Position numbers and translations under genes: made by a program. This document shows, in pieces, positions 46,044-58,365 of a DNA stretch of 64,000 bases. Below the pieces are notes generated by a model, which saw nothing but the letters and a program-made list of their open reading frames with translations, searched no databases and was not told the origin of the DNA. How positions within the stretch are numbered: the first letter of the stretch is position 1; each line of letters opens with the position of its first letter. The stretch is from Craterostigma plantagineum (lineage: Eukaryota; Streptophyta; Magnoliopsida; Lamiales; Linderniaceae): contig JAPQWV010000018.1 of the NCBI GenBank assembly GCA_027422505.1, positions 14,464,001 through 14,528,000 of the forward strand, written 5' to 3'.

Positions 46044-47465
46044 CTCAAGGTTTCCATAGAATGGTAGTCTCGGCGATCATGGAAGCTCCTCCCTATTTAT
46101 GTATTTATTAAATGCCAAAAAACATTAAATATAAATTCCCGAAAAAAAAAGAGATTTTTTCCTTACCCATTTGAAGGTGTGGATGCTCGCAGTTTCGTGT
46201 TTCCCACTGAGGCGACGCTCGTTGCCTTCGCCGTAAGCAGTGATGTGCTCCTTGTGCCTTAAACCGAGCTTTTCGGTGGCTTTCTTTGTGACTTCGTAGC
46301 CTCCGTCGTTTCTCATCGATTTTGTGCTAATAATATATATAAGAATCATCAAGAAAAAAGAAGCCAATATGGTCTAAATTATGACTATACGACGTTTATT
46401 ATTAAAAAAAAACCTGTAGTTTGAGTGAGCACCAGCTCCATTCCAATCGCCCTAGTTCCGAAATCACATATACAGAAATATATATAACATTCGAAGTTGA
46501 TACGCAAATTAGTCACGGAGAAAAAAAAATCGAATCTTCGAAGCGATCGTTCGAAGTTTAATGGTCCATACATTGTTATTTAAGGCGAGAGGCGCACAAA
46601 GGCGATAACTCACTGCCTTGCCTCAGAGGCGAGGCGTAAATAAGGCGCCCGCCTCACAAAACCGAGGCGATATTTTATTATATATAAAAATATAACATAT
46701 ACGTATATAATATTCATGATTACTAATTCATAAGTTATGCTTACCATAGGTATCTTATGATGGTAAAATATTTTGTGCAAGAAATATGAATTTAACCAAA
46801 CCAAACTCGTCAAAATATGCAAACAAATAACGTTAGGATAGAATAATACGAACAAGCTGAAGACATGTTTTTGTCACTTGTCTGTATCTTAGAATATCTT
46901 TAGGCGCAATGGTATTAATAAATATGTAGTGTGATATTTTGTACTGGAGACATTAGGTTAAATAAAATAATTGGCTTATAGAGTTGAACTATTAAAATAA
47001 AACAGGCCCATAGTTAAAATAAGCCCAATTAAATTAAAAAACCCATAAGTGAGGGTTTTATAGTTGTCTTCAACCTAACGTCTTCAACCCTAAGCCTCTT
47101 TCGCTGAGTAATTTTCAGAGGCGACCGCCTCGCTGCTACTCAGTACCACCGATTAGGCGACCGCCTCATACCGCCTCTTCAATACACAATGCCTCTATGT
47201 GCCTAGAGGCGATTCTCTACCGCCTCACCTCATTCAGCGCGGCGCGCCTCAAATAACCTTGGGTCCACATGGATAGGCTTGGGATCAAAAGACAGCAGCA
47301 CGATGCCAGCATCTTCGGTTATCCTCAGCAATCAGAGAACAATGAGCTTTACATATCTTGTTATTACACATCCAATATGAAACGTTCTAGCAACAATGAA
47401 ACGAGCGATCCACAACTCATCGCCAGCGGAGATACCGACGGGGGTTCCCACGTGGAATTCCCACC
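46044..47465 (-). pseudogene. Cytosolic glutamine synthetase (GS1) gene fragment, broken
   Basis: The minus strand carries GS1 exons in order with introns kept, so it is a genomic fragment and not a retrocopy. 47398-47465 gives WEFHVGTPVGISAGDELWIA; 47272-47325 gives RITEDAGIVLLSFDPKPI; 46414-46451 gives GDWNGAGAHSNY; 46167-46326 gives [40 protein letters not shown] and [13 protein letters not shown]; 46044-46090 gives MIAETTILWKP and stop. Missing or damaged: about 70 bp of foreign sequence splits WIARF from RITED, a 690-bp TIR element lies after DPKPI, and the stretch with ANRGAS through FEDRRPASNMDPYVVT is lost apart from a possible GAS. The N-terminal half of the enzyme is absent; upstream the sequence runs into the Ulp1-type fragment. 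Confidence 0.85.
46572..47261. mobile_element. MITE with AGGCG-rich inverted ends inside the GS1 fragment
   Basis: The left end (ATTGTTATTTAAGGCG) and the reverse complement of the right end (CAAGGTTATTTGAGGCG) match as inverted repeats. Both subterminal regions are rich in GAGGCG and CCGCCTC. Flanks GGTCCATAC (46563-46571) and GGTCCACAT (47262-47270) look like a decayed 9-bp target duplication. The interior is AT-rich with no coding frame. It split the GS1 fragment after the DPKPI codons. Confidence 0.65.
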
Positions 47466-47489
47466 GAAAGCTAAACGTACAAATGTTAC

Positions 47490-49016
47490 AGATTGTCGCC
47501 TGGGAACATCATGCCGAATGCATTCCGCAACATGCGAATGCCACATTCTCCGCTGCAACGAAAATCACGTAATATGGTTAACTAATAAAGAAGACCATGA
47601 CGCATGCGAACCATAACGTCACCTGTACCCCTGCTGCGCGATCCGCCCATCACGTGTATATTCATATTGAAAATTAGAACGTTCAATGCCTAGGTGTCGT
47701 AGCAACAATTTTGTGATACAAACTGTGTTGCCCATCGCCGCGCGGGTCGCTGTGAAACTTGGATCTGCGGATATGTCTGAATCAAGAATCGCGAATGATC
47801 GTTTCCTAGGATGAATGGTGGCCAACACCCAACGATTGTTGTTGACATTCATTGGTAGCACGATCACCGACGCATTTTTCCAACTACAGGATGGCCATTG
47901 GGCAGACTTTCCAAGAACAAATGGCATCACTTTCGTCAAATCAGCATTTCCACTAACAATTGGGAGCGATTTAACCAACCGGCTGAAATTTGTGTTCATG
48001 AATGCGACTGTCTTCACAAGGCTGGCACACCTCAGCTGCATTTCAATGAACCCGCGCATACATTCGTCGACATGCTGCGTAACCAAAGTCAGGAAAAACA
48101 ATGGATATTCATAAATGTCTGCCCCACATGCAGTGGGGGATATCTCATGATTTAATGCTCAAACGTTGACTTACAACAGCTCGAAGGCAGGTGCCGCGAG
48201 TCTTCAATTCAACAAAGAATTCTTTTTTAAGATCTGTCCCGCAAAGGCCTGCTACGGAGTGATCGGTGGCCATGCGTTCTATGGACGCAGCTGCTTTAGG
48301 CCACATTTGCAGGTTGTACAGAACGTGCTCATCAATATTCTGTTTTCCGTATGGGATTCTGGCAGGGCTAGAAGACGGCTGCGCACCCTGCCCTAATGAT
48401 TTTTGCCTTTTCGCAGGTGGAATTTCATCTCCATCGTCTGTTGCGTTTCGGCCAATTAACTCTATAAGACAAATAAGATGTGAGATAATTAGAGGAAAGA
48501 TATTGCAAATTTTACCTGGAAGAAAAAGTATCTTACCAGGCTCAGTGCCTTGTATTTTCGATATCATTTCTGTCAACTGCTGTAATTGGTCACCAATAGT
48601 TCTCAACGTATTTTCCAATGGTTTAGCACCTTCAATATCAGTCAGTCTCACGTTCAAACCATCAATACCTGCTTTAACTTGGCTGGTCATATGCACGACC
48701 TGCTGAGTCTGGCGCTCGACAACAGTACTGAGATTTCCAAGTTGTCGCCAACCTTCTTAGCACCTCTCGACCTACGATGCGACGACCGAGATTTAACCTT
48801 GCTTTTCGCTTGCTCCCTTTCCAACTCACCCTCAACAAACGGCTCCTCAACATGAGAAGTTCCACGAACCTCATTTTCCGTGACGTTGACAAACTCATCA
48901 CGGGTATCTATACCATTATTTCCATCAACACAGAACACAATTGCACTGTCGTCCGAATCAGTTGGCTGCTGAGGCATTTCGTCAACTACCGACGACGCAT
49001 CGTTTATATCAGCCAT
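47490..49016 (-). pseudogene. Ulp1-type SUMO protease-like gene (transposon type), degenerate
   Basis: The minus strand starts MADINDASSVVDEMPQQPTD, goes through a charged region (ELEREQAKSKVKSRSSHRRS) to a helical stretch (GLNVRLTDIEGAKPLENTLR, IGDQLQQLTEMISKIQ), then an NLS-like PPAKRQK and a Ulp1 C48-type catalytic region: SVIVLPMNVNNNRWVLATIH, FAILDSD, QYEYTRDGRIAQQG, and in the next exon (acceptor CGTTGCAG near 47558) GECGIRMLRNAFGMMFPGD. In active Ulp1 proteases the residue before WVL is His; here it is Arg. The Asp (DSD), Gln (QQG) and Cys (ECG) remain. A frame change near 48715 and stops break the gene. Such proteases are common cargo of plant MULEs and other transposons. Confidence 0.75.
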
Positions 49017-49019
49017 GGC

Positions 49020-49860
49020 ATCTACATGCGACTGAGGAGGTCATTGTATACGGGTACGGTAGAAAATGCACAACGGTAGAAAATATGGAATTATACTATA
49101 TTATAAATATTATTGTACAACTGAGGAGGTGATTGTATATGGAATTTACTACCGGCGACCCTCAACTATGAATTGACTTTCTTGTACACATGGGTACGGT
49201 AGAAAATGCACAAACATCAGATTAACATGGTATATTATTATAAGACATATTTAGCCTGCTCTATTAATATCATTACACAAATATGGAATTATACTATATT
49301 ATAAGTATTATTATATTACATGATGTTATGTTATATTATATAACATTATATTATCCGGTCTTAATACGTTATTCAGGCACTAATTGTTCTTGCCTCCACA
49401 AAACCATTATTACACGTAGCCATGGACTAATTAAAAATGTAATGAATAGGGGCTACAATATCTAAATTATTCAGGAATCCACAAAGGCACTATCGCACGC
49501 ATATATCCGAGCAGTGATACAATCTGAGCATCGACTATTGGGAAAAGGCGCCCTTACAGTATGGAGTTGGATTTCGACGTCTACGGTAGGCCAATGCGAA
49601 GAAATATGCAGGGCTTCGTAGTACCCCAAAACTTTGAAATAAGTAAGAACTAAATATAATGTTGATATTCAATGGACTTATATCGAAGGCTCAATTTTAT
49701 TAGATAAAGAAACAAATTAAGATCCAAAGACCACAGACGGCAGAATCGCATAGTATAAAAATACTTACTAAAGATAAGATGCACTAAATGTAATCTTTTG
49801 GATATTTATTCAACATTCAAGCCAAGACACATGCTCTATAAGCAGTTCCATACAAACGGC
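49020..49860. repeat. Non-coding spacer with local duplications
   Basis: GGGTACGGTAGAAAATGCAC occurs at about 49049 and 49191, TGAGGAGGT(C/G)ATTGTATA at about 49032 and 49121, and AATATGGAATTATACTATAT at about 49081 and 49280. This shows small overlapping duplications between the RPA-like and Ulp1-type genes. No coding frame was recognised. Confidence 0.7.
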
Positions 49861-52601
49861 TTAGCTGACGCCCAACTTCCGCTTCTTGTAGGTAACAGGC
49901 TCACTAACACCACCATTTCGCCCGCCGATGTTCGTCATACAATTGTCCGCTGCTCGCTCAGGGACAACCGGAAATGAATTTTCAGGCAGACACTTGTTTT
50001 CAAAGACAGCAACATCAACATTTTCAACAGCGGTTGCTTCATAATCCCGACCAACACGACCCAAACCATCGAGCCTGTCTCCCACGATTGCCACTACCAT
50101 CGCCAACGGTGCCCCAAAAATCAGCACACAAATAAAACGGGTCAACCCACAATACACAGTCTGATGGGAAAAATAAATTACCTTCGACCCATCCACCAAG
50201 ACGTCGCCGGGCGTTTGCCCAGGCTGCTCCACCATACGGGATACTGCAAAACTTCGAAACATGCAGCGAAAATCGAAAGGCTTAACCCTTACGCAGAACC
50301 TAAAGGTTCTGCCAACCAACCGTGATATGCAATAGGGTATTTCAACATCCCCCACCCCGACACCAGAGTCAACAGGCGCCTGGAAATTCATTGCGCTCGT
50401 AAGGATGGGGTCTAAACAATTAACATACACATAGCATACCAGGCCACCGCGAATCTCCTCAGCTGTAGTGTTTGTACACTTCCTTGCAGGTCCATCAAAT
50501 ATAACGAACGTCGCAGTATCAGCGTCATCAGCGACCATACACTCTATTCGGAACCTAGGATGAAACAGGTAAAAAGGCTTTCAATTAACGTATTCGGGGA
50601 AAATATTTGAAGGCCAACGAACCGCATGTATAATACCGTAGAATGCCAATAGCTTTCGGGTCTGAGCACCTATTACATATCAAAGACGAATCCGTTTTCT
50701 CCACCTTACTGGAACACTTCGAGCAGGAGATATAATGCCAACCATTCCTCGTCAGGATCTCAGTTACTTTAGCCACGCAAACAAAATCCTTGACCTGCAA
50801 GTCAACCATCCCCAATCAGTTACCAATCATCCTTTACACGCAAATGGAAATATATGAGTCCATGCCTGTTCATCTTCCTTATGCAAGAATGCATAGATAT
50901 CAGCAATACGGCACAGTTGCATGTTAGGCATTTGGGAGCCAAGGGACAGTGCGACAGGACTTTCCAATATACTCATACTGTACGTGGCAATAAGCGACAT
51001 CAGGTAATTATATTAACTAAAAAGGGACATAAGGTTAAATCAGGTGAGACCACCTCTTGCGGAATTGCCAAACTTCATCAACCTCGAGGTCGACATACAA
51101 CTTCGACGCGGATGTGGTATTCAAGTAGAGGGTTTCTGCAAGAATCGTTTAAATAAAGATAGACAGTAGAATACCCGACGAAAAATAAAATCACTTACGC
51201 ACAGAAAATCTGGGGTTAACGCTTGTCACATTTACAACTACTTGTTTTCCAATACGGGATCGAACAGCGTCGCAAAACTCGTCGGCCTTCTCGGCCCACA
51301 CTGTCACAGTGGCGCTCAGGTAACTGCAAAATCGCGAACGATAACAATATACCCATGCCTAAGAGGCGGAACATATGGATTTGGGACAACTCAATATTAA
51401 ATAGGCGGGGAACAAATACCCCTGCAAGAAAATCCTCAACTCTGCACGCCTTGCACTACGACCATCGGAAACATCTGGCTCAACCACTTGGGATAATAAA
51501 CCAATAACATCTGTATGGAGAAGCAAACAAAAAAGTCAGGGACGACATCGCTAGCAAATACATGCTCACACAGCCACGCTAATGCAAGACCACACACATA
51601 TGGAAATTCAATTGTATGGTTGTAAAAAAATGGCATGTCAGTGAACAATAACGTAGGCTAAACTGTAGATGCATCCGAGAAGGTATGGAAGTTGAATTGT
51701 ATAACTGTAAGAGAAAGGCATGGAGCACCAACGCAGGCTAACTGTATATGAATCTGAAAACGCCATGGAATTAAAATGGTTGAATGTAAAAACATCATGC
51801 TAATGAAAATTGTCGGTGCAGACACGGGTGGTAGTAGATCTATACAGCAATCCAAAAAATGAAGACTGTACCACAGAGGATACAAAGTAAAATATAACAG
51901 GCTGTCTAGTATGATTGTAAAAAAGGCATGGCAGTGAATACTAACGCAGGCTAACTGTACATCCGCCTGAAAAGTTCGTACAATTAAATGTATGACTGTA
52001 AGAATATCATGTTAGGGAACGTTATGTATGTAAACGGAAGAGTGTAACGGAAACAACAAATGTAAAGACAATCTTAATCTCCGCAACACCACAGAATACC
52101 CGGTAATTCCTTATTGCGGTTGGCCATCTGCATCAAAATTTCATAAGTCATGAATCTAAATTTGTCAAGGCCTATTGAGCGTGACTGGGCATCCACCTCA
52201 TCCACGACAGTACGATCAGTGAATCTCACCATACAGGCAACATCAGTCATGCGATAGCTGCTGGGAGAATCAACAACCTCGAAGTCAGATATTGAATAAA
52301 CATGGCCAACCTTAAGCTTTGATGCAAATCGATCAGCCCTCTAGATATGAATAGACGCCTGCATCACAGTATCCTACACACATCAAGAAAGGAAATCAAC
52401 GGTAATAAAGATACAAACAACACAGAAGACACATTGAATAATCACCTTCTCATCCAACAACAGCATATCTAGGCTCATGGCCTCTCCATTTTTCTTGATG
52501 TTTCTTGCCGTCCATGAACGGAGAAGGCGCGCAACAATAGGTCCACATTTCGTTCTAGGCTTTAATTCAGCTAGAGCAGAATATTTCGTAATATCAGCCA
52601 T
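49861..52601 (-). pseudogene. RPA1-like (replication protein A large subunit) gene, degenerate
   Basis: On the minus strand, exon 1 (52446-52601) starts MADITKYSALAELKPRTKCG and includes LLRSWT and MSLDMLLLDEK. Exon 2 (52100-52373) has DTVMQASIHI, then an in-frame TAG at 52341-52343 in place of a basic residue, then RADRFASKLKVGHVYSISDF and SSYRMTDVACMVRFTDRTVV, an OB-fold DBD-A pattern. About 51198-51320 gives LSATVTVWAEKADEFCDAVR (DBD-B-like), about 51052-51140 gives TLYLNTTSASKLYVDLEVDE, and 50585-50815 gives KDFVCVAKVTEILTRNGWHY and a zinc knuckle CSKC..CNRC typical of DBD-C. 49861-50538 continues DBD-C (ADTATFVIFDGPARKCTNTT) with a C-terminal extension. Host RPA1 binds single-stranded DNA; RPA1-like copies are also typical Helitron cargo. 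The stop and weak splice sites indicate a pseudogene. Confidence 0.78.
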
Positions 52602-53179
52602 TTCACAAAAATCACAGTTCGCTAAAGTCAACATGACAACTAACCATGATATAGCCGGGCTCAAAGTCTGTTCAAATACTACACCCACAGAAACCGATGA
52701 TGAAATGAGAAAATAAATGATCAATAAAGACATCCCATACGAATCATCATTCATCAATATTGAAAGACTGTTAAAATTCACGGTCTGTCAGAATGGAAAT
52801 AAGGAATATTGGTCGAGCCATTAATAGGAAGATCACATGCAACGCATCTAACATCATATGACCGTACACCTGCCAGACCATTAAAATAATGAATGTATAA
52901 AGGCAAGACTCTAACGGTCGCACATACAACCCATTAATGAACCACCATTAGTGGGAAATTAATACACTACGATTAACATCTCCGGCGAGAGAACATCGTA
53001 TTATATGGTGCAATCGCCCCAAATAAAATATAGAATCATTCACACACTGCCACGTCAGCATTTCTATACGAATAAAACTCGGAACTTACCAACATTAAAT
53101 CAGAATATTAATCAGAATATCATCCGCGCACTGTGATTGGATGGGGGGGACTCCGTTGCTGACGTGTCATGCGCAGGAG

Positions 53180-53208
53180 AGTTACCATCCAACTTTTATA
53201 TATATAGA
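53180..53208 (-). mobile_element. Helitron-like 5' terminus
   Basis: On the minus strand, the base A at 53209 is followed by TCTATATATATAAAAGTTGG starting at 53208. Helitrons begin with TC after an A and commonly read TCTATAT..AAAAG. The RPA1-like gene lies 600 bp inside and in the same orientation. I did not locate a CTRR 3' end with a hairpin, so the extent is unknown. It may cover the RPA, Ulp1 and GS1 fragments. Confidence 0.5.
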
Positions 53209-53389
53209 TTATTCCTACTATTATTACTACTATTATTATTATTACTATTATTATTAATATTATTATTATTTTCAATCGGAATTTGATATAGAAGTAAATC
53301 GAACATCTTCCCTGTGGAGACGAACCTTACTTATGCTACATTAGTAAGGTTATAAATTTATTTTGGCCGTTTACGACGCGACCAAATTT
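53209..53389 (+). mobile_element. Remnant of the 5' LTR of the Athila/Tat-type element
   Basis: About 180 bp with TATTATTACTACTATTATTA-type repeats, then CATCTTCCCTGTGGAGACGA and ACCTTACTTATGCTACATT, as seen near the end of LTRs in this group. It stops at the primer-binding site. The outer part of the LTR is missing on the left, where the Helitron-like terminus abuts. Confidence 0.55.
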
Positions 53390-53407
53390 TGGCGCCGTTG
53401 CCGGGGG
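53390..53407 (+). other. Primer-binding site, tRNA-Asp type
   Basis: TGGCGCCGTTGCCGGGGG is the primer-binding site typical of Athila/Tat-type Ty3 elements, complementary to the 3' end of tRNA-Asp. It lies 55 bp upstream of the gag start. Confidence 0.9.
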
Positions 53408-53462
53408 AGGTGGTGTCTATTGATTTACTTCTATTTTGAATTCGATTTTTTTGTTATAGTTT

Positions 53463-54450
53463 ATGCCCCGATCTTCTCAAACAGGTATACTAAAATTTGA
53501 TCCAGAAATCGAGAGGACCGCGAGGGCGAATCAAAAGGCAAAAAGGCAAAAGGATTCGACTGTATCAATATCCAGCACAAAATTCGAACAAGAATATTCT
53601 GCAAGCGACATGGAGGAAACCGAACAACAACTGCCACTCCGTCTTACGTTGAGGGACATGGCTACGTCGGATGTTTATCAACGGCCGCTTAGCATTGAAT
53701 TTCCCATTCTTCAAACAACTTTCGATTTAAAATCAAGGTTAATTCATTTACCTCCTACTTTTCATGGTAACCAGGTGAGGATCCGCACAATCGCTTAAAG
53801 GAGTTTCACATGGTTTGCTCAACCATGAAGCCAAACGGGGTCATGGCAGATCAGATAAGTCTTCGCGCATTTTAGTTCTCGCTGGCGGATCATGCAAAAG
53901 ACTGGTTATACTGCTTACCACCAGGTTCGATTACTACGTGGGCCGAACTTAAAAAACAATTCCATGCAAAATTTTTCCCTGCATCTCGTGCCGTGAACAT
54001 TCGTAAAGAAATCTATGTGATCCAACAATGGATCAGAGAGACTCTGCATGGATATTGGAAGAGATTTAAGCGACTGTGTGCAAGCTGTCTATATCATCAA
54101 ATTTCCAAGTTAGCGCTTATCCAATATTTCTACGAAGGATTGTTACCCATGGAGAGAAACATGATTGACGCAGCAAGTGGAGGAGAGCTGGTCGATAAAA
54201 TGACAGACGAGGCTCGTCGGCTTATCTCAAGCATGGCTACAAAGCGCAACAATTTGGAACACGTCAAGACGTAGGTCAACAAAAGATGAACGAGTTAAAT
54301 ACTACTTCGTTTGAGCAAAAATTAGATTTGCTAACGTCTCTTTTGGAAAAACTTGTGCAGGGAAAACGAGTCAGGTAAAGGCTTGTGGTATATGTACATT
54401 TGCTGGACATGCTACAGCGAATTGTCCTTCACTTCGGTTTGATTCTAGCG
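53463..54450 (+). pseudogene. gag polyprotein region of the Athila/Tat-type element
   Basis: The frame starts at 53463 (MPRSSQTGILKFDPEIERTA) and continues to IHLPPTFHGNQ near 53775, where one base is missing or extra. Retrotransposon gag-type sequence follows (KEFHMVCSTMKPNGVMADQI, ADHAKDWLYCLPPGSITTWA, LKKQFHAKFFPASRAVNIRK, RFKRLCASCLYHQISKLALI). A TAG sits in the SLRAF-FSL motif near 53873. A CCHC knuckle CGICTFAGHATANC lies at about 54390-54431. It would form the capsid shell. Confidence 0.85.
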
Positions 54451-54773
54451 AGCAAGCCAATGCAATTGGAGGGTACACAGGACCATCTCAAAAATGCTAT
54501 GATCCATACTCGAGTCAATACAATCCCGGATGGCATGACCACCCAAATCTAAGTTATGGGAATCGAGCGCCAGGGTTCATGCAGCAAGCACCAAGGCCAC
54601 CAAATCCTCCTCAACAAGCCGCACCATCAAAGCCAGGTATGTCTTTGGAAGATATTGTTAAGGATTTAGCAAGTAGTACAGCCATTTTCCAATAGGAAAC
54701 TCGATCAAGCATTAACGAAACGCGCTCGAGCATGCAAAATTTAGAAAGGCAAGTATCACAGTTGGGCACATAA

Positions 54774-55560
54774 TTGAGTCAGATACAGACTAAGAAGGGA
54801 AAATTACCAGCCCAAGTCGAGATCAACCCAAGAGACAATGTAAGTATAATGACTCTTCAAAACGGAAAAGAGGTAGGACCAACAACTCATGATGAGGGCC
54901 TTTCAAAAACTTCTAGTGTTGATAAGCAAAAAGACAACGGGAAGAAGGTAAGTAATAATTCTAATATCGATAAACGTAATATTGTTATTCCTCTACCTTT
55001 TCCTGGACGGTTTGCTAGGGTAAAACAAGAAGAAGAGGAAAAGAGTATAATGGAGACCTTCAACAAAGTCGAGATCAACACTCCACTTTTGGATACTATC
55101 AACCAAATCCCACGCTACACAAAATTTTTAAAGGAAATGTGCTCGAACAAAAGGAAACACAAAGCCGAAGGAAAAATCCTAGTAAGTGATAATGTTTCTG
55201 CTATGTTTCAACGAAAACTTCCCCAAAAATGTAAGGACTCAGGTATGTTTGCTATCTCGGTTACTATAGGGACGAAAAAATAAATAATGCCATGTTAGAC
55301 TTAGGAGCTTCTATCAATGTCATGCCATTATCGTTGTTCAATGAGATGAGTATGTGACCTCTTAAGTGCATTGATATTTGTATTCAATTAGCGAATATGT
55401 CCATTATTTATCCCGAAGGATTGGTTGAAGATGTGTTGGTAAAAGTGGTGAATTTATTTTTCCAGCTGATTTTTACATAGTAGACATGGGTGATTATCAT
55501 GCGTTTGATTCTGATGTTATTTTATTATGACGATCATTCATGAAAACGGCTAAAACTAAG
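54774..55560 (+). pseudogene. Protease region of the Athila/Tat-type element
   Basis: A linker (MSQIQTKKGKLPAQVEINPR; IPLPFPGRFARVKQEEEE; LDTINQIPRYTKFLKEMCSN) leads to an aspartic protease with the active-site motif MLDLGASINVMPLSLF (about 55290-55338). A stop after GTKK at 55281 and later frame changes break it. Confidence 0.75.
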
Positions 55561-55879
55561 ATAGACGTTGATTCAGGAACTCTTACTTTTGAGTTTGATG
55601 GTGAAAAACTTATATGAATGTATTTGATGCTATGAAATATCCTGATGAACCCGAACCCGTTAGTATGATTGATGCATTTGTTCGAGATGATTTTGAGCGT
55701 ATTTCACTAACGACACACTCGACTTTGTGATTAAGAATAGCAGAAAAAGATTTGCATTTGAAGTGGATGAAGATATCAGAGATGCGCTCATGACATTACA
55801 CGCACTTCCGGAAGCTCATGACCAGTCATGTAAGAACACTTTTCATTACCTATTCCTAACGCAAAAATTGTTCTTCTAT

Positions 55880-56800
55880 AGAACAGGAACCTACGTTCGA
55901 GTTGAAAGATCTACCAAAACATCTCAAGTATTGCTATTTGGGAGATGAAGAAACTTTGCCAGTCATTATTGCAAATGACTTGTCTACCACCCAAGAGAAG
56001 AAATTGATACGCGTTTTGAAGGCGTACAATAGCACGATATGGACTTTGGCCGACATCAAAGGGATCAGTCCCTCGATATGCATGCACAGGATCCTACTTG
56101 AACCAGATTCGAAGCCGATACGGGAACCGCAACGCAAACTCAATCCGGCTATGGAAGAGGTAGTTATGAAAGAGATGATTAAATTATTTGATATGAGGAT
56201 AATATTTCCAATATCAGACAGCCAATGGTAAGTCCAGTTCATGTTGTTCCTAAGAAATCTGGGTTCTCACTTGATGATAAGAACGAATTGGTACCAATGA
56301 GATTACAGACGGGTTGGTGCATGTGCATTGATTTTCGTAAGTTAAATGCGGCTACCCGAAAGGATCATTTTCCGCGACCCTTCATTGATCAAATGCTAGA
56401 AAGACTGGCAGGTAAGTCTTTCTTTTGCTTCCTTGATGGACTTTCTGGTTATTATTAAATTGTTGTAGCACCCGAGGATCAAGAGAAACTACTTTCACAT
56501 GTCCCTTTGGTACGTTTGCATGTCGTCGCATGCCTTTTGGTTTATGTAATGCTCCTGGTACATTTCAACGATGTATGATGAGTATTTTCTGATTTAATAG
56601 AAACATGCATTGAAATATTCATGGATGATTTTACTGTTTATGGAGATTCATTTGATCATTGCCTTGATAATCTAGTAGAAGTTCTGAAACGATGCATCGA
56701 AAAAAATCTTGTACTTAGCTACGAAAATGTCACTTTATGGTTAAGGAAGGAATAGTTTTAGTACATGTAGTTTCGTCAAAAGGAATTGAAGTAGACAAGG
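55880..56800 (+). pseudogene. Reverse transcriptase region
   Basis: The plus-strand frames give ELKDLPKHLKYCYLGDEETL, then DIKGISPSICMHRILLEPDS, GWCMCIDFRKLNAATRKDHF, PFIDQMLERLAGKSFFCFLD, GLSGYY, CPFGTFACRRMPFGLCNAPG and EIFMDDFTVYG. The last holds the catalytic MDD, the FMDD form usual for Athila/Tat. Stops at 56458-56460 and near 56592, and changes around 56500, break it. Confidence 0.85.
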
Positions 56801-56921
56801 CTAAGGTCGATTTGATCTCTAATTTGCCATACCCACTAATGTTCGAGAAATTCGAAGCTTTCTTGGTCATGCAGGTTTTTACAGGAGATTTAGTAAGGAT
56901 TTCTCAAAAATAGCTCAACCG

Positions 56922-57509
56922 ATGTCAAGACTACTTCAGAATGACGTACCGTTCAATTTCGGGGACGAGTGCAAAGAGGCATTTAATAAGTTAAAGCTAT
57001 TATTGACTACTGCACCGATAATCCAACCCCCAAACTGGGAGTTACCGTTCGAGATCATGTGTGATGCAAGTAAATATGCCGTTGGGGCTGTGCTTGGGCA
57101 AAAAGACGGAAGAAAAAGCTACGTCATTTATTATGCGTCGAAAACTCTCGATTCGGCACAATGCAACTATACCACAACTGAAAAGGAGCTTTTATCTATT
57201 GTTTTTGCATTCGATAAATTTAGGTCTCATTTACTGGGATCTAAGGTTATTGTTTATTCTGAACATGCAGCTCTAAAATATTTGTTGTCGAAGAAGGAGT
57301 CAAAACCGCGCTTAATTCGATGGATTTTGTTGCTTCAAGAATTTGATTGGGAGATCAAGGATCGCAAGGGCGTGGACAACTCCGTGGCGGACCACTTGAG
57401 CCGTTTGATTCTTGATGAAGAGCCGCTACCGATTTTTGAAACGTTTCCAGATGAGAAATTATTCGCCTTCAAGGTAAGGAATATCAAGAACCTTGGTTTG
57501 CCGATATAG
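56922..57509 (+). pseudogene. RNase H region
   Basis: An open frame of 195 codons with [80 protein letters not shown] and a tail [18 protein letters not shown]. It shows the RNase H Asp (CDAS) and Glu (TEKE) positions of Ty3 elements. It is the best preserved block with integrase. Confidence 0.88.
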
Positions 57510-57639
57510 TTAATTACTTGGTCACTGGTTTATTGCCTTCACATTTGAGCTCTTCAAGGAAAAATAAAATTAAAAGCGACTCTACTATCTGTGGATGAGC
57601 CATACTTGTGAAAAATTGGCTCGGATCAAATCATTCATA

Positions 57640-58365
57640 GGTGCGTTACAAATGATGAAATTAATGATATACTCGCTCATTGTCATACATATGCATGTGG
57701 AAGGCACTTCGGACCTAAGCGAACTGCTAGGAAAATAAACTATATTTAAAGATGCTTATTTATTTTGCAAGAGTTGTCCTAATTGTCAAAGAACTGGTAC
57801 AATTTCTTTTAGAGATGAGATGCCACAAAATCCTAGTTTAGCTTGTGAAATTTTCGATGTATGGGGAATGGATTTTATGGGGCCTTTTCCAAGCTCGTTT
57901 GACTTTCTTTATATCTTACTTGCGGTTGATTATGTGTCGACGTGGGTAGAAGCAAGGGCTACCCGAATTAACGATTCTAAAGTGGTTGTAGGATTTCTTA
58001 AATCAAACATCTTTAGTAGGTTCGGAGTTCCTCGTGCAATTATAAGCGACCAAGGCACGCATTTTTGCTATCGCGCTGTGGAAGCGCTCATGCGCAAATA
58101 CGGAGTCCATCATCGATTAACCACTACCTATCACCCACAATCAAACGGACAAGCTGAAGTTTCAAATAGGGAGGTCAAGAATATTTTGGAGAAAACCGTG
58201 AACCCGAATGGTAAGGATTGGAGCTTGCGATTAGACGATGCACTTTGGGCGTACCGTATTGCTTTTAAAACTCCAATTGGAATGTCGCCGTATCGCCTAG
58301 TTTTCGGTAAGATGTGTCATTTACCTGTTGAAATTGAACATCGTGCTTTTTGGGCAGTTAAATAG
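57640..58365 (+). pseudogene. Integrase region
   Basis: An HHCC-like zinc finger is visible in pieces ([31 protein letters not shown]). The catalytic core is open from 57820: [35 protein letters not shown] and [20 protein letters not shown], giving the D, D, E triad, then [21 protein letters not shown] stop after WAVK at 58363 precedes a decayed C-terminal part that runs to about 58690. Confidence 0.9.

Noticed and set aside
47269..47616. A 115-codon plus-strand protein
   Set aside because: It is antisense to recognisable GS1 and Ulp1 coding sequence and has no domain of its own.
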